Of a stretch of 64,000 bases of DNA, positions 36,733-46,496 are shown one piece after another. This DNA comes from Blepharisma stoltei. Taxonomy: Eukaryota > Ciliophora > Heterotrichea > Heterotrichida > Blepharismidae. The DNA is taken from assembly GCA_914767885.1 (NCBI GenBank), contig CAJZBQ010000037.1, forward strand, positions 124,001 to 188,000, read 5' to 3'. The position numbers were made by a program, and so were the translations under genes. Positions within the stretch are counted from its first letter, which is position 1, and each line of letters opens with the position of its first letter. The notes beneath the pieces are model-generated. The model was not told where the DNA came from and did not search any database. It saw only the letters and a program-made list of their open reading frames with translations.

Positions 36733-38304
36733 TTATCTAAATTCTTGTATTGGCACTTCTCTATTCCATAAATCCTGCAAATAATCATAAAGATTGCTTG
36801 AAAGCGAAATCTTATAAGGTGTTGGATTAATAGCTCTCGTGATATCATTTCTCATCGCCTCAATCTGCATTTGCAATCTTTCTCTGCCTTCGCTCAAGCT
36901 CGGTATTTTTTCAACTAATCTTCCATCCCATATCAACTTATGCAATTTTTCCACCTTGCTTGGCACCACAAACATTCTTTTTCTTTCATCAAATGGATGT
37001 CTGACTAACATTCTAGTCCCTACCTGTGGCTCTGCTTCATCACTCATCATCAATACATCACAAATAGCTTCCCCTGACTCTCCAAACAGCCTAAAGGCAT
37101 TTTTCTTGCATGGGATCGTGATTTTGTCCTTCTCGTTAGACAGCTTTATTCTGGGGTGTTCTCTGATTTCTACAAGTTTATATACCATTCCTAAAGCTGG
37201 CTGAGACTGACAAGTAACTAAATTAGTCCCGACTCCAAATACGTCAATTTGGTGCTTTTGGTCATTTAAGGAATGAATTACTGTTTCGTTTATATCATTG
37301 CTAGCGACGATTTTAAGATCTTCAAAAGGAACGTTAAATTTTTCACTGGTTTTTTTGAACATGGCTCGGGCTTGTATAGACAAATAAGCCAGATCTCCAG
37401 AATCCAGTCTGATTCCTACTGGCTTGTGGCCGATTTTATATAGCGCGAGTGCTACACATAAGAAATTAGGAATTCCTGAGCCTAGAGTATCATACGTATC
37501 AACTAAAGCAAGAAAAGCATTCGGAAAAGCCTTTGCGTATGAGGCAAATGCAGTTAATTCGCCATCGTTTGTAGTAAATCCGCTTTCCCGGCGGTAATCT
37601 AAAGCTAGCTGCAGAATATCTTGTCCATCAATCAATCTATCTCTAAAGTCGCTATAATCCACATATGAGGCAATATAAGAGTGAGCATGAGTTCCAGAGA
37701 CAGGAATTCCATAAATCATCCCTGCAAGTGCGTTGCTGGTGCTATCAAAACCTCCTAAATAACTGTATTTACTAGCTGTCATAGCCCCATCAGGTCCTTG
37801 AGCTCTTCTGAGGCCAAATTCTAGCATAACCTTATCTTTTCCGGCTGCTTTTCTAAATCTTGCTGCATTAGTCGTGATCAAAGAGGCATAATTGCATAAG
37901 ACCAGCATAGTAGTTTCACAGAGCTGAGCAATAGCTAGCGGTCCTTCAATTCTTAATAAATTTATTCTGGGAAACACCAAAGTGCCTTCTGGGATCGCAT
38001 ATACTTTTAGCTGGCTAGCATCAATTGAGAGAAGCCAATCAAAAAATTCTGACTCTGCATGAGGGATTAGGGTACGAATATAGTTGACTTCTTCCTGGTT
38101 AAACCTAAAATTCTCAAGAAATTCAATGACTTCAGAAAGTCCAGCAAATACTGTGTACTCGCCTTTGAAAGGGCATTTCCTAAAAAATGCATCAAAGACA
38201 GCGTGGTCCATATGATGCCCGTTTTTCCAGTAAGCGTAGCACATTGTGATTTGGTAAAGATCTGTTAGAAGCGGACGAATGTATTGGTTGTGAGGTCTCT
38301 CCAT
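36733..38304 (-). CDS. NAPRT: Nicotinate phosphoribosyltransferase
   Basis: 523 aa, full length for the eukaryotic/bacterial NAPRT family, uninterrupted by IES or intron. Makes nicotinate mononucleotide from nicotinic acid and PRPP with ATP, the first step of the Preiss-Handler NAD salvage route in the cytosol. Family signatures: N-terminal RPLLTDLYQITMCYAYWKNG, DAFFRKCPFKGEY, FGLRRAQGPDGAM, the LVDTYDTLGSGIPN segment, VGIRLDSGDLAYLS with the Asp-Ser-Gly phosphate-contact motif, and DVFGVGTNLVTCQSQPALG. ATG at 38,304 is followed by MERPHNQYIRPLLTDLYQ, as expected for the family. Very secure. Confidence 0.97.
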   Translation of the reverse strand: MERPHNQYIRPLLTDLYQITMCYAYWKNGHHMDHAVFDAFFRKCPFKGEYTVFAGLSEVIEFLENFRFNQEEVNYIRTLIPHAESEFFDWLLSIDASQLKVYAIPEGTLVFPRINLLRIEGPLAIAQLCETTMLVLCNYASLITTNAARFRKAAGKDKVMLEFGLRRAQGPDGAMTASKYSYLGGFDSTSNALAGMIYGIPVSGTHAHSYIASYVDYSDFRDRLIDGQDILQLALDYRRESGFTTNDGELTAFASYAKAFPNAFLALVDTYDTLGSGIPNFLCVALALYKIGHKPVGIRLDSGDLAYLSIQARAMFKKTSEKFNVPFEDLKIVASNDINETVIHSLNDQKHQIDVFGVGTNLVTCQSQPALGMVYKLVEIREHPRIKLSNEKDKITIPCKKNAFRLFGESGEAICDVLMMSDEAEPQVGTRMLVRHPFDERKRMFVVPSKVEKLHKLIWDGRLVEKIPSLSEGRERLQMQIEAMRNDITRAINPTPYKISLSSNLYDYLQDLWNREVPIQEFR

Positions 38305-39038
38305 TTTATAACTTTCTATTCTTTTTTGATGTAAATGGATTCTGATGCTTAAGTTTATTTAATTTTGAAAACAACCAGTTGAAGCTGATATTAAGTTTTG
38401 CATAATTATAAACGCTATTATGATTATTAGTATTTTAAAGCTAGCTTTCTTCTAATATTAATAAAATAATTTATAATTTAGCGTGAGTTCTTCCTTCAGG
38501 AGAGTGATTTAGGTATACTTAGGCACTCTTAAATTGGTGACGCTATAAGCCACCTTGTTTAGCAAGCATTCCAAAGACTCACCAAAATTGGTCAAAAAAT
38601 TATCACTGGCAGCTTTGGCCTTGTTCGAACCTGACTCCAGCACGTGCTCCACCTCCTTGGGTGTTTCTGGCAGCGAAAATCATATGTCTACTTTCTTCCT
38701 TCAGCCTCCGAATTGATCTATGCGGTAATTCCATTTGGCATTGTAGAGAAAGGTCTAAGAGGAAAACTGAATCCTATAATAATAAATATCGTGGAGGAGG
38801 AATAGTTCTCATAGAGAACTAAATTCCTACATAGCTATTTTATTTATTATAGCAAGCTTTCTTCAATCTTATTAATTGTATTATATTAAATCAGTTTAGA
38901 TTAATTTCTTAAAAAATAAGAAATTTCAAATTCAATATCTTTTCAAAATGAATAAAAATATATTAAAGAGTATTCCAAAAATCTCATTTTTATATATATT
39001 TTATTCAAAGTAAAAAATTATAAAATTAAAACTTATAA
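38305..39038. repeat. Intergenic region with a higher-GC dispersed-repeat-like block
   Basis: ~38,500-38,780 has GC and complexity unlike the flanks and no ORF. It contains GTTCGAACCTG, which resembles a Pol III B box, suggesting a tRNA-derived SINE fragment. No target duplication found. Confidence 0.35.
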
Positions 39039-39736
39039 ATGGCAATAAAGATTTTATTAATCGCAACTTTAGCTTTTATTTGTCTTGCAATAGAAGAAGA
39101 CAGCTCACAGTTTTTGAAAGAAGATGCATGCATGAATTTATTAGAAAGCATGATTAGGGTAGAGAAAGCAAAATTCACTGAAATTTTCAATCTTAGGCCA
39201 AATTTAAGGAAAAAAGAACTTCGAGATAAACTCAGTGAAAATGCATTCAATTTCTGCACAAAACAAATCACTGATATAGAAGCTCACGAAATTTTGAGGG
39301 CAAAATCAAGCAAGCTGCCTTCATATTTCCATCTCTTGCCTTTAAATATTGATAGCATTCATTTTCCTGAAGATTTATCGCCAGACAAAGCTTGGCCTTC
39401 ACATAGACGAGCAATTAAGAAAAGACTCAATCAACCCACGTAAGCGAGCAAAATATTTAGAAAATCCCTTTAATATATATATGGTAATAATTATTATTTT
39501 TTAGCTAATTCTTTTTAAATTTAAATAAATTGCATATTGATGCATAAATTTTTAATTCACAATTTTTTTGGGATTTTTTTATTTTTTAAAAAAAAATTTT
39601 ACTCTAAAATTTATATACAATTTTTTTAAAAAATAATTAATCCTCTCCATGATAACAAAATTTTTTTTATAGCTCACAAAGGGGGGAAGTTAGCAGAATG
39701 AGAAATAATAAAATGAAAAACCCTCGTGACCTTTAA
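39039..39736 (+). CDS. Small secreted protein of unknown function (~140 aa), one IES
   Basis: ATG at 39,039 with a signal peptide (MAIKILLIATLAFICLAIEE). Helical, charged mature part with two conserved-looking Cys (DACMNLL, NFCTKQI). A MITE-like insertion near the C terminus introduces the apparent stop. Joining TA 39,416-39,417 to TA 39,691-39,692 gives R-A-I-S-R-M-R-N-N-K... ending at UAA 39,734. Exon length is then divisible by three. Family not recognised. Confidence 0.6.
39416..39690. mobile_element. IES (275 bp), decayed common MITE
   Basis: Contains ACGTAAGCGAGCAAAAT near the left and ATAGCTCACAAAGGGGGGAAG at the right, degenerate versions of the GTGAGCGAACAAAA terminus. The left TA is inferred from frame. 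Confidence 0.6.
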
Positions 39737-39848
39737 AAATTACTATAGCAATAGAAATAAAAATAAATAAATTTTAAAATATTTAATAAATTGTGATTTT
39801 TAATAAATTATAAAATACTTGACTTAATTATAGAGTATAATTAAAGAT

Positions 39849-41179
39849 TTAATTTTGCAGTGCAGTTACAAATTCTTGCAAATTTATTTCTTCTTTCGTT
39901 TTTCCTTCTAAAATCTCAACCTTCTTAAAAGCTAGAAGGGCTAAATTTTCCAAATTATTTTGGCCTTCCCTTCGGTTTTTCAGAGCCATTTCAATTGCAA
40001 TCTTCAACTCATTTCTATTTAATCTTCCTTTTTTGATGCTTAAGTATTCAAAAAAGACTAACTCCCCCCCCTCGAAGTTCGACCAAGATATAGGGAAAAT
40101 TCCTATTTTTTGGAAATTAACCCCTCAAAGTTCGACCAAGACCTATATAAATTTACTAGGAAAATAAGCAATTTTTCAAAAATTTTAAACTATGTGGGGT
40201 GAGCTTGTGATTTTCTAAAAAAGCGTTACAAAACCATCTTGCACCATTTTTTTATAACCCTTACACCCTCTCAACCATACAGAAGAATATGATAAATATT
40301 TTTTTTTTAACTACTAAATTATATAAAAAAAATTCTATATAATTTTGTTTAAAAAAATTTTTCTTAACCCCCCTCGAAGTTCGACCAAAAAAATCTTGGT
40401 CGAACTTCGAGGGGGGGGGGAGTAAATAATAATTACAGCACAACAACTGAAACGTGAAATTTGTCCTGAACTGGGGATTATTCGCCAATTCGTATTTTTT
40501 ATCTGTGATAAACTTTTGGAAGCCTTCTATACAATTAGCATAGAGATCCATATCAATCCATGACCTGCCTTTAAGAGGGCCTGTGGCAAGGATGTAGGAA
40601 CTCATTGAAGTTATATAACAATCTAGGATGTGCTGTATAATATTAAATATATGGATTTCTTTCTTCCCATTGTGCATTCTGGCTCCGCCGTCTGAAAAAT
40701 GTCGATCAAAGAGATTTATAAAATTGGTGTGGATAATTTTATATTGTTCTTTGGTATCTAAATAAATGGTACAAATATTGTTTTTGGACTTTCAGTTCTC
40801 ATCAGACACTTCGAAGCGAAAATAAGTACCTAGCTCTTTTTATATAACAAATATAAAGTATTATTTTTAAAAAAAATATGAAATTTTCCTTTTTAACTGA
40901 TAATGGTTGAATTAAGCTTTCTAGGCTTTCTCTTCTTACACACTCGGTGTTGAAACCCAATATCGGGCTAGAATTCGATTTTACAATAGCTGATTTTCTT
41001 TTTTTCTGAGACCTCGAGTGGCTATGATGAGTGGATAGCAAAAGCTTTCTTTTGTCCTTACGCTTGTAGAATGCGTAATTAGCTATCAAAGCTTTTAATA
41101 TTTTTTCCTTGTCTCCAGCAAGAGTAAGGGCTCTGAGGGAAGTAATATGTACATTGTTTTTATTGTGCTGATCGCTCAT
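39849..41179 (-). CDS. Unknown protein (~306 aa), two IESs
   Basis: Start ATG at 41,179 (MSDQHNKNNVHITSLRAL). A basic N-terminal region (STHHSHSRSQKKRKSA) is followed by a region broken by a ~46 bp insertion, then GTYFRFEVSDEN-W-KSKNN with UGA as Trp, then a helical part (INLFDRHFSDGGARM). A second insertion (40,059-40,422) lies before the C-terminal ~70 residues (FFEYLSIKKGRLNRNELKIA ... EFVTALQN), which are helical with a weak EF-hand look (no canonical loop seen). With both excised the length is exactly divisible by three and ends at UAA 39,849. Function unknown. Confidence 0.6.
40059..40422. mobile_element. IES: MITE of a second family (364 bp), terminus CTCGAAGTTCGACCAAGA
   Basis: TA 40,059-40,060 and 40,423-40,424. 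C-run then CTCGAAGTTCGACCAAGA at the left, a direct copy ~60 bp further in (CTCAAAGTTCGACCAAGA), and a right-end hairpin of the same sequence. This is the same architecture as the common MITE with unrelated terminus sequence. Excision keeps the minus-strand gene open (Y-Y-L-V-F-F-E-Y). Confidence 0.85.
40833..40878. mobile_element. Candidate short IES (~46 bp)
   Basis: TA 40,831-40,832 and 40,877-40,878 bound a 46 bp AT-only stretch. Removing it joins V-K-K-E-N-F-I to G-T-Y-F-R-F-E-V in frame and avoids a UAA. Other TA choices inside the run are possible. Confidence 0.45.
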
Positions 41180-41242
41180 TTTATATAGCTCAATCGTTCG
41201 TAAAATTATTATTAAAATGAAATTTAAAAATTTATGTGACAT

Positions 41243-41977
41243 TCGCAGACTTCATTAGATTAAGACTGCGTAATCTTACCTTAAAATTCTTAATAATTAT
41301 GGATGACCAAAATGCTTACCGTTATTCACACAAGCGGGCTAATGAGCTTAAAATTGTGAAACTGTTGATTTGGTGAAAAAAGCTATGAAAGATATTTGGG
41401 TAAGTCTAATGATTGATATAGACTTTAGACCTAATTTTATGTTTTATGACTATAAAATTTTTGGAGGGCGAGCTTTAAAATTTAAATTAGCCAAACTTCT
41501 AGTTTTCTAAAAAATAAATCAAAGTTGATAGATAATTACTTTTGTTTATCTCTTTGGGGAAGTAATACGATCTTTTAGAAGGTGAATTTTAAAATATAGC
41601 CTAGGATCTAGTTTAGATTGCCCTATGCGGCAAGATGCTCTTCCAACTGGCGGAGAAGGCTCAGAAAACAACAGTTGCCAAGTCAACTCCATTAGTTGGA
41701 AAATGAAAGCTATAATGGCACTTATCAACTGGTAGAGGTTACTTGGAAATTGTTGCTGCTCAAGCTAACTATACTAGTTGAAAAGGTAACTTGCAACTCA
41801 GGCGATCAAATGAGGCTTTGGGCTATATTTTGAATTGCTTCCTTCATTCTGACTCTATAAAAAAATTAAAATTTAGATTTTTTCTAAAATAACAGATTTT
41901 TTACCTCAATAATAATTTAAAAATAAATATAAAACTACTCGACAGTGTAAAATTATATTTTACACTTAATTTAATAT
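41243..41977. other. Intergenic region
   Basis: Mostly AT-rich. 41,620-41,820 is more complex and carries several AGTTGG/CCAACT words, but no ORF or ends were found. Confidence 0.4.
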
Positions 41978-42277
41978 TAGCTCCCCCTTCGTGAGTAAAA
42001 AAAATCATTGGAAAAAAACTATTTTTCCCCAAAGCCCGAACAAAAATTTTTTATGACAAAAATTTTTGATATATAAGTGATAATTATGATAATAAAATCT
42101 CTAGTTAAATCTGTTTAATTTGATCAAATTACATTTTAGAACTTAAAATTTACAAATTAAATTAATATTTGCTTTCCAATAGGATTTTTTTAAATTTCAA
42201 AAAAAAATATATAAATTTTAAAATAAATTAATCCCCCTTCCTTAGTCAACAAAACTTTTTTGTAAACTCACGGGGAT
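41978..42277. mobile_element. Intergenic common MITE (~300 bp, decayed)
   Basis: Left GCTCCCCCTTCGTGAGTAAAA, internal GATATATAAGTGATAATTA landmark and right GTAAACTCACGGGGATTA match the common family; TA at 41,978-41,979 and 42,278-42,279. Confidence 0.75.
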
Positions 42278-42322
42278 TAAGTAAAAAACTATAAGGTGCT
42301 CTGAGAGCTTGATTATTCACAT

Positions 42323-42394
42323 TCAGAAGTAGTATAGTGGTAGTATACCCGACTATCCAAGCGGGTGACCCAGGTTCAAATCCTGGCTTCTGAC
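42323..42394 (+). tRNA. tRNA-Gly(UCC)-like gene with an odd anticodon arm
   Basis: Perfect 7-bp acceptor stem TCAGAAG/CTTCTGA, D arm with AGTGGTAG, perfect T arm CCAGG-TTCAAAT-CCTGG, and a T5 Pol III terminator shortly after. The anticodon arm CCCGACTATCCAAGCGGG is one base longer than the expected CCCGC-CTTCCAA-GCGGG. So either the anticodon loop has 8 nt, or one base is inserted. The TCCAA context suggests Gly(UCC). Could be a pseudogene or carry a sequencing error. Confidence 0.75.
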
Positions 42395-42419
42395 CCTTTT
42401 TCTTATTGTATTTATTATA

Positions 42420-45325
42420 TTAAGACCTAGCAAAATTAAATTCAGCAATATTATCCTCTTGCAATTCCTCTTCTTCTGCATAGTCTTCATCTTCTACCAA
42501 AGTTTTTTGGTGTGACATAACATTGGCCTGCTCTTCTTCATACTCATCCAGCTGTACCCACTTGCTCCCAAGCCTTGGTGGCCTAACTTTTTTCTTTTCC
42601 AGCTCTTCCCAGTCTATTCCCTTGAAAAAAATATGACTTTTGACTTGAGTAAGTGTTGGCCTCTTTGTGGGGTCTTTGTTCATTAATTTTCGCATTATAT
42701 CTTGAGCTTCTGGCTTCACCACTTTCGGGAATTGCAACAAGCCTCTTTTGATATTTCGAAAGAGCTCTTTTATATTATCTGAATAAAATGGTGGCATTCC
42801 TGTTAAAAATTCATATAAAATTGCACCAATACCATACACGTCTGCTGATTTTTCTGAGCCAGTCTTGCTGAGCATTTCTGGAGCTAAATAAGCTGGCGAC
42901 CCACAAAAAGACATTGCAGGGTTAAGAGGGTTCACGTTTTCTTTTGCGAGACCAAAATCTGCAAGCCTTATATGTCCTGCACGGTCAATTAAAATATTTT
43001 CTGGCTTTAAATCTCTATACACAATATCTAATGAATGTAAATATTCAACTGCTAATATATAGCCTATATCCCTATATAGATTTCTTTAGCAAATAAAATG
43101 CAATGGACGTTGAAAAACCAATTCAGACTCTATCAACGGAAATTTTTAGACTAACACTGATAAGTATTTTACCTATTTTTCCTATTTAATTAAATATTAT
43201 TATGAATTATGAAAATTAGATATCGATAAGCTAACTTCTTATATATAAAAGATTTTTAATTTAAAATTAATTTTTACAATAAAGCCATTTTAAAAATTGG
43301 CGTGCTTGTTTTGTTAACTTTGCTCACACTTGCCAACCATTTTTGGCATGCAGCTTTTTATCCATTCCTGATATAGAGATCCAGCTCATCCCTTTGATAG
43401 AGTCTGGCTTGGTCATTCAACTGCCCATTACATTTTTTTCAGTATAGAAACCTATATAGGGGTATGTGCTATAGGTTTCTGCTATATAAAATCTAGCAAC
43501 ACTCTCTGCAAATCTGCTTCTTTCAGATAAATGAGTCATTAAATCTCCATTCGGGCAATATTCTAAGACCATATACAGATGTTTAGGTGTTTGGAATGCA
43601 TAGTCCATTGTTATAATAAAAGGGTGGCTTAAATATCGCAAAATTTTGCATTCGCCAACAGCATACTTCAGCTGCTTATGCTTGACTAAAAACTGTTTAT
43701 TCAACTGTTTCAGGGCATATACATGTTTTGTGTCATTTTTAATGACTTTATATACTTTTCCAAAGCTCCCGCTACCAAGCTCTTCTAAAATAGTGAAGCT
43801 TTTGAAGTTTATGATTTCTCCATTCGCAGAGTTTGACGTAAAAAGCATGTCTTCTCTTGGGCTGAGTTCTTCGTTTTTAGGGCCATTTTGGTCTTCTTCA
43901 TTTAGTCCAATTTTATGCTGCTGGCAATAGTCAATCCCGTCCTGGATTCTTCTGACCCACATATTGGTTAAATCTTCCATAAGTGTATAAAACTTAAAAT
44001 TACCTGTTTTTGAGTGTATAATAAAACAAACTGCATCTTTATTCCCATACTGGAGTCCTTTGGTAATCCTGATATCCCAGATATCAAGAAGCCTCATCTT
44101 ATGAAAAGGTGCTTCATTTTTGATAAAAGTATCTTTGTCCATAAAAATGTTCAAATACCCTTGATCTATATCTAAAGATAGCAGTATTTGTTTATCATGA
44201 ATCTGTGTGCTTCCAGTATAAAAAACTTCCCCATTAAATGAGGTCATTTCATCTCTGTGCTCGCTCCGAACTTTTTGCAGTTCTCTTTCCCCCATATATT
44301 TCGGTATAATTTCAAAAATTTCATGAGTCGAAGCTACCATTAAAGGAATTAAGCCACTATGGTCTTCTATAGTCATGCTTGCATTATTTTCTAATAAAAG
44401 CTGAACAATGGCAGCATAGCCTCTTCTGCAAGCTTGGTGTAACGCTGTGCCTTTAGAAAAGGTCATTTTATTTATTTGGATTCTTGGGTGTTTAAGTAGA
44501 GCCCTTACACATTCAGCATGGCCATGATAAGAAGCTAGCAGAAGAGGGGTCCAGTTGTCGTTGGTTTCTCTGTTACAGTTAGCACCTCTAGCGACAAAAA
44601 GTTGAACAATGTTAGAGTGCCCTTGTTGGCAAGCAAAATGTAAACCAGTCCAGCCTTCAGCGTTTGGGGTGCTTAATAAGTCTTCTTCTTCGTCCATGAC
44701 ATTTCCAGCCTCTTCACGGTCTGAGTTTATGTTTAAGATAACTCTTGAATAATGGTAGTGGGTCGGCCTAACCGTCGACCTGCTTCCCTTAGGACCTCTC
44801 TCTGATCTATACCAAACTCAGTGTAAACCCATTCTATTGAGCCGAAACTCTCAAGAAGTTGTGGACTTCTGACCTGAGTCCTGCCACCTAACTAGCATTT
44901 TTAATTGTCTCTTTACGGTCATATTCACCTATAAGTTGAAGCAGACCTGACAAGCTGCCATCCATAATTTTGGCGATGAGCATGCCAAGCCAATCTTTGC
45001 TTGGAGCTGGCTCCTGTTGGTCTTTTAGGCCGCGCTTTGTTTTTATTCGCTCTCTTGCAGCAAGTTCTTCTTCTCGTTCTGGTCGAATTATGTCGACCAA
45101 TAAGCGACTTGACTCATTTATTTCGTAGGATTCAATAGAATTATCATCGGATAGCAAAATTTCGTGGCCTTCTTTAAGTTGGATTAACCGAAGTAAATTA
45201 GGTGGCTGGTTTAGGATTGGAGAAAGAATTGACTTTACATGCTGGACGCTGTGCTCAGATAGACAGTCAATTTGAAGGGTGTTGTCTGTTGCTTCTAAGT
45301 CTAATACTTTGAAGGTTAGCTGCAT
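42420..45325 (-). CDS. Ubiquitin-like / ankyrin / PH / AGC-type protein kinase (~781 aa), two IESs
   Basis: N-terminal part (45,325-44,891): ubiquitin-like fold (MQLTFKVLDLEATDN...). Next, ankyrin repeats (GWTGLHFACQQGHSNIVQLF, NWTPLLLASYHGHAECVRAL, KGTALHQACRRGYAAIVQLL) and a PH-like region (GEVFYTGS...). Then a kinase domain: glycine loop GSGSFGKVYKV, YALKQL with the ATP-anchoring Lys, YRDLKPEN catalytic loop, ADFGLA metal site, activation segment SFCGSPAYLAPEM. YRD and CGSPAYLAPE are typical of AGC kinases. Acidic C-terminal tail. Removing 43,062-43,473 restores F-Y-I-A-E-T-Y-I-L-A-V-E-Y-L-H in helix E. Joining the ubiquitin-like ORF through 44,741-44,888 is in frame (with a UGA Trp) but weaker; the kinase could instead start at the ATG at 44,697. 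Serine/threonine signalling kinase, substrate unknown. Confidence 0.8.
43062..43473. mobile_element. IES (412 bp) of a distinct transposon family in the kinase gene
   Basis: TA-bounded. Ends are ~28-bp inverted repeats: TATAGC-C/A-...-CCCTATATAG-A/G-TTTCT (43,441-43,473 and the complement at 43,060-43,087). Unrelated to the C-rich MITE termini. Excision restores the kinase domain exactly. Confidence 0.85.
44741..44888. mobile_element. Candidate IES (148 bp) between the ubiquitin-like and ankyrin parts
   Basis: TA 44,741-44,742 and 44,889-44,890. Left TAACTCTTG; the interior from 44,753 (AATGGTAGTGGGTCGGCC) resembles the start of the short retroelements. Excision fuses the two ORFs in frame; without it a UAG at 44,888-44,890 ends the ubiquitin-like ORF. 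Confidence 0.5.
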
Positions 45326-45404
45326 ATTTATTTTCAGAAATCATGCAAAGTTTGGAGAAGTAAAGTTTATATTCTAGGGAATTTTGTAATATTGGTTGAT
45401 ATAA

Positions 45405-45832
45405 TCAAAAAATGGCGTCATTCGAATTTTCTGGTCTCCCGACCGAAAATTCTCTTGAATATGAGGTTTGGCTTTCCCAAGTCTATTTAAACCCGGCAAT
45501 GGCTGGGCTTTAAGTTCCTGCGGTGCGCGGCGCAGGACTCCTGCCCCTCAGGGAATCGAATTCTCTGGGAAGGTGCCACCAACCCCAGGCGGTGGAGACT
45601 TGCACCTTTAGGGTGTCTGATGGACCCAAGTTGGTTCTGCCTGAGAGCGGAAGGACAGCCGTTGAAATCCGAACGCCGAAGCCGATGGTACCATTCAGCC
45701 TTGAAGCCAGGTGGTGCACGACATTTTGGTGGGAGTGGGGAAACCCAGAAGCAGTGCAGGTGATGCGGTATTGGACTTTAAGCGTGTATTATTTTTAAGT
45801 AAGTAAGTTGTAAGTAAGTAATGTTGATTGAT
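45405..45832 (+). mobile_element. Short GC-rich retroelement with (AAGT)n tail
   Basis: Begins CAAAAAATGGCGTC, GC-rich body, ends in repeats of AAGT (TTAAGTAAGTAAGTTGTAAGT). Same AAAATGGCG start as the elements at 57.9 kb and 54.4 kb. A target duplication is not convincing. Apparent ORFs on both strands are not protein-like. Confidence 0.65.
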
Positions 45833-46300
45833 AAGGAAATAATATACATGTGAAGTTATAAGATAGTTATGACAATCGTTTATGTGAAATATTATAAAAA
45901 TAAAGACATTTAGCAAGAATGTTTTATAAAAAAGTGAGATACTGATATTCATTTAAAATTTATAAAATTAAAAACCGATAGATTTATTTGACTGACTCTA
46001 TTTTGGCCTGAATATTCTTATTGCTTGGGCTGAATACATATCGTTATTTCTTTTCGTGGCTAGCGAATTAATATTGCTCGGCAATGGTAAGGAATGTTAA
46101 ATTTGCTAAGTCAGTAATGAGATTTTTCTTTAATATGGCATTTTTATTGAGCTAATATTTATCTTATAATTAAATCGGTAAGGCAGTAGTCCGATTTTGT
46201 ATAAATGAAATATTTTTACTTGATACATTAATAAAGCAACCCAAATTCATTATTATTGCCTTCAGCAAGCAAAATTTAATTCCTGATAATTTTACAATAT
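45833..46300. other. AT-rich intergenic region
   Basis: No feature recognised between the retroelement and the 3' end of the LINE. Confidence 0.5.
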
Positions 46301-46496
46301 GATGAAAAACTTAAAAATTATTATCTCTTTTTATTATAATTTAGGTATAATCATTCTTTTCATCTTCAGGTGATGAAGATCATGACCAATCTTCTATATT
46401 TGTTATATTTTTCCTATATATGCAGCATATATTGGGTTTTTCCTTCTCATTTCTTCATTATCAATTGTATCTAGGATTAAATTAATTATTGGCGTA

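Noticed and set aside
45510-45798. ORFs on both strands at 45.5-45.8 kb
   Set aside because: Inside the retroelement with an AAGT tail; same reasoning.
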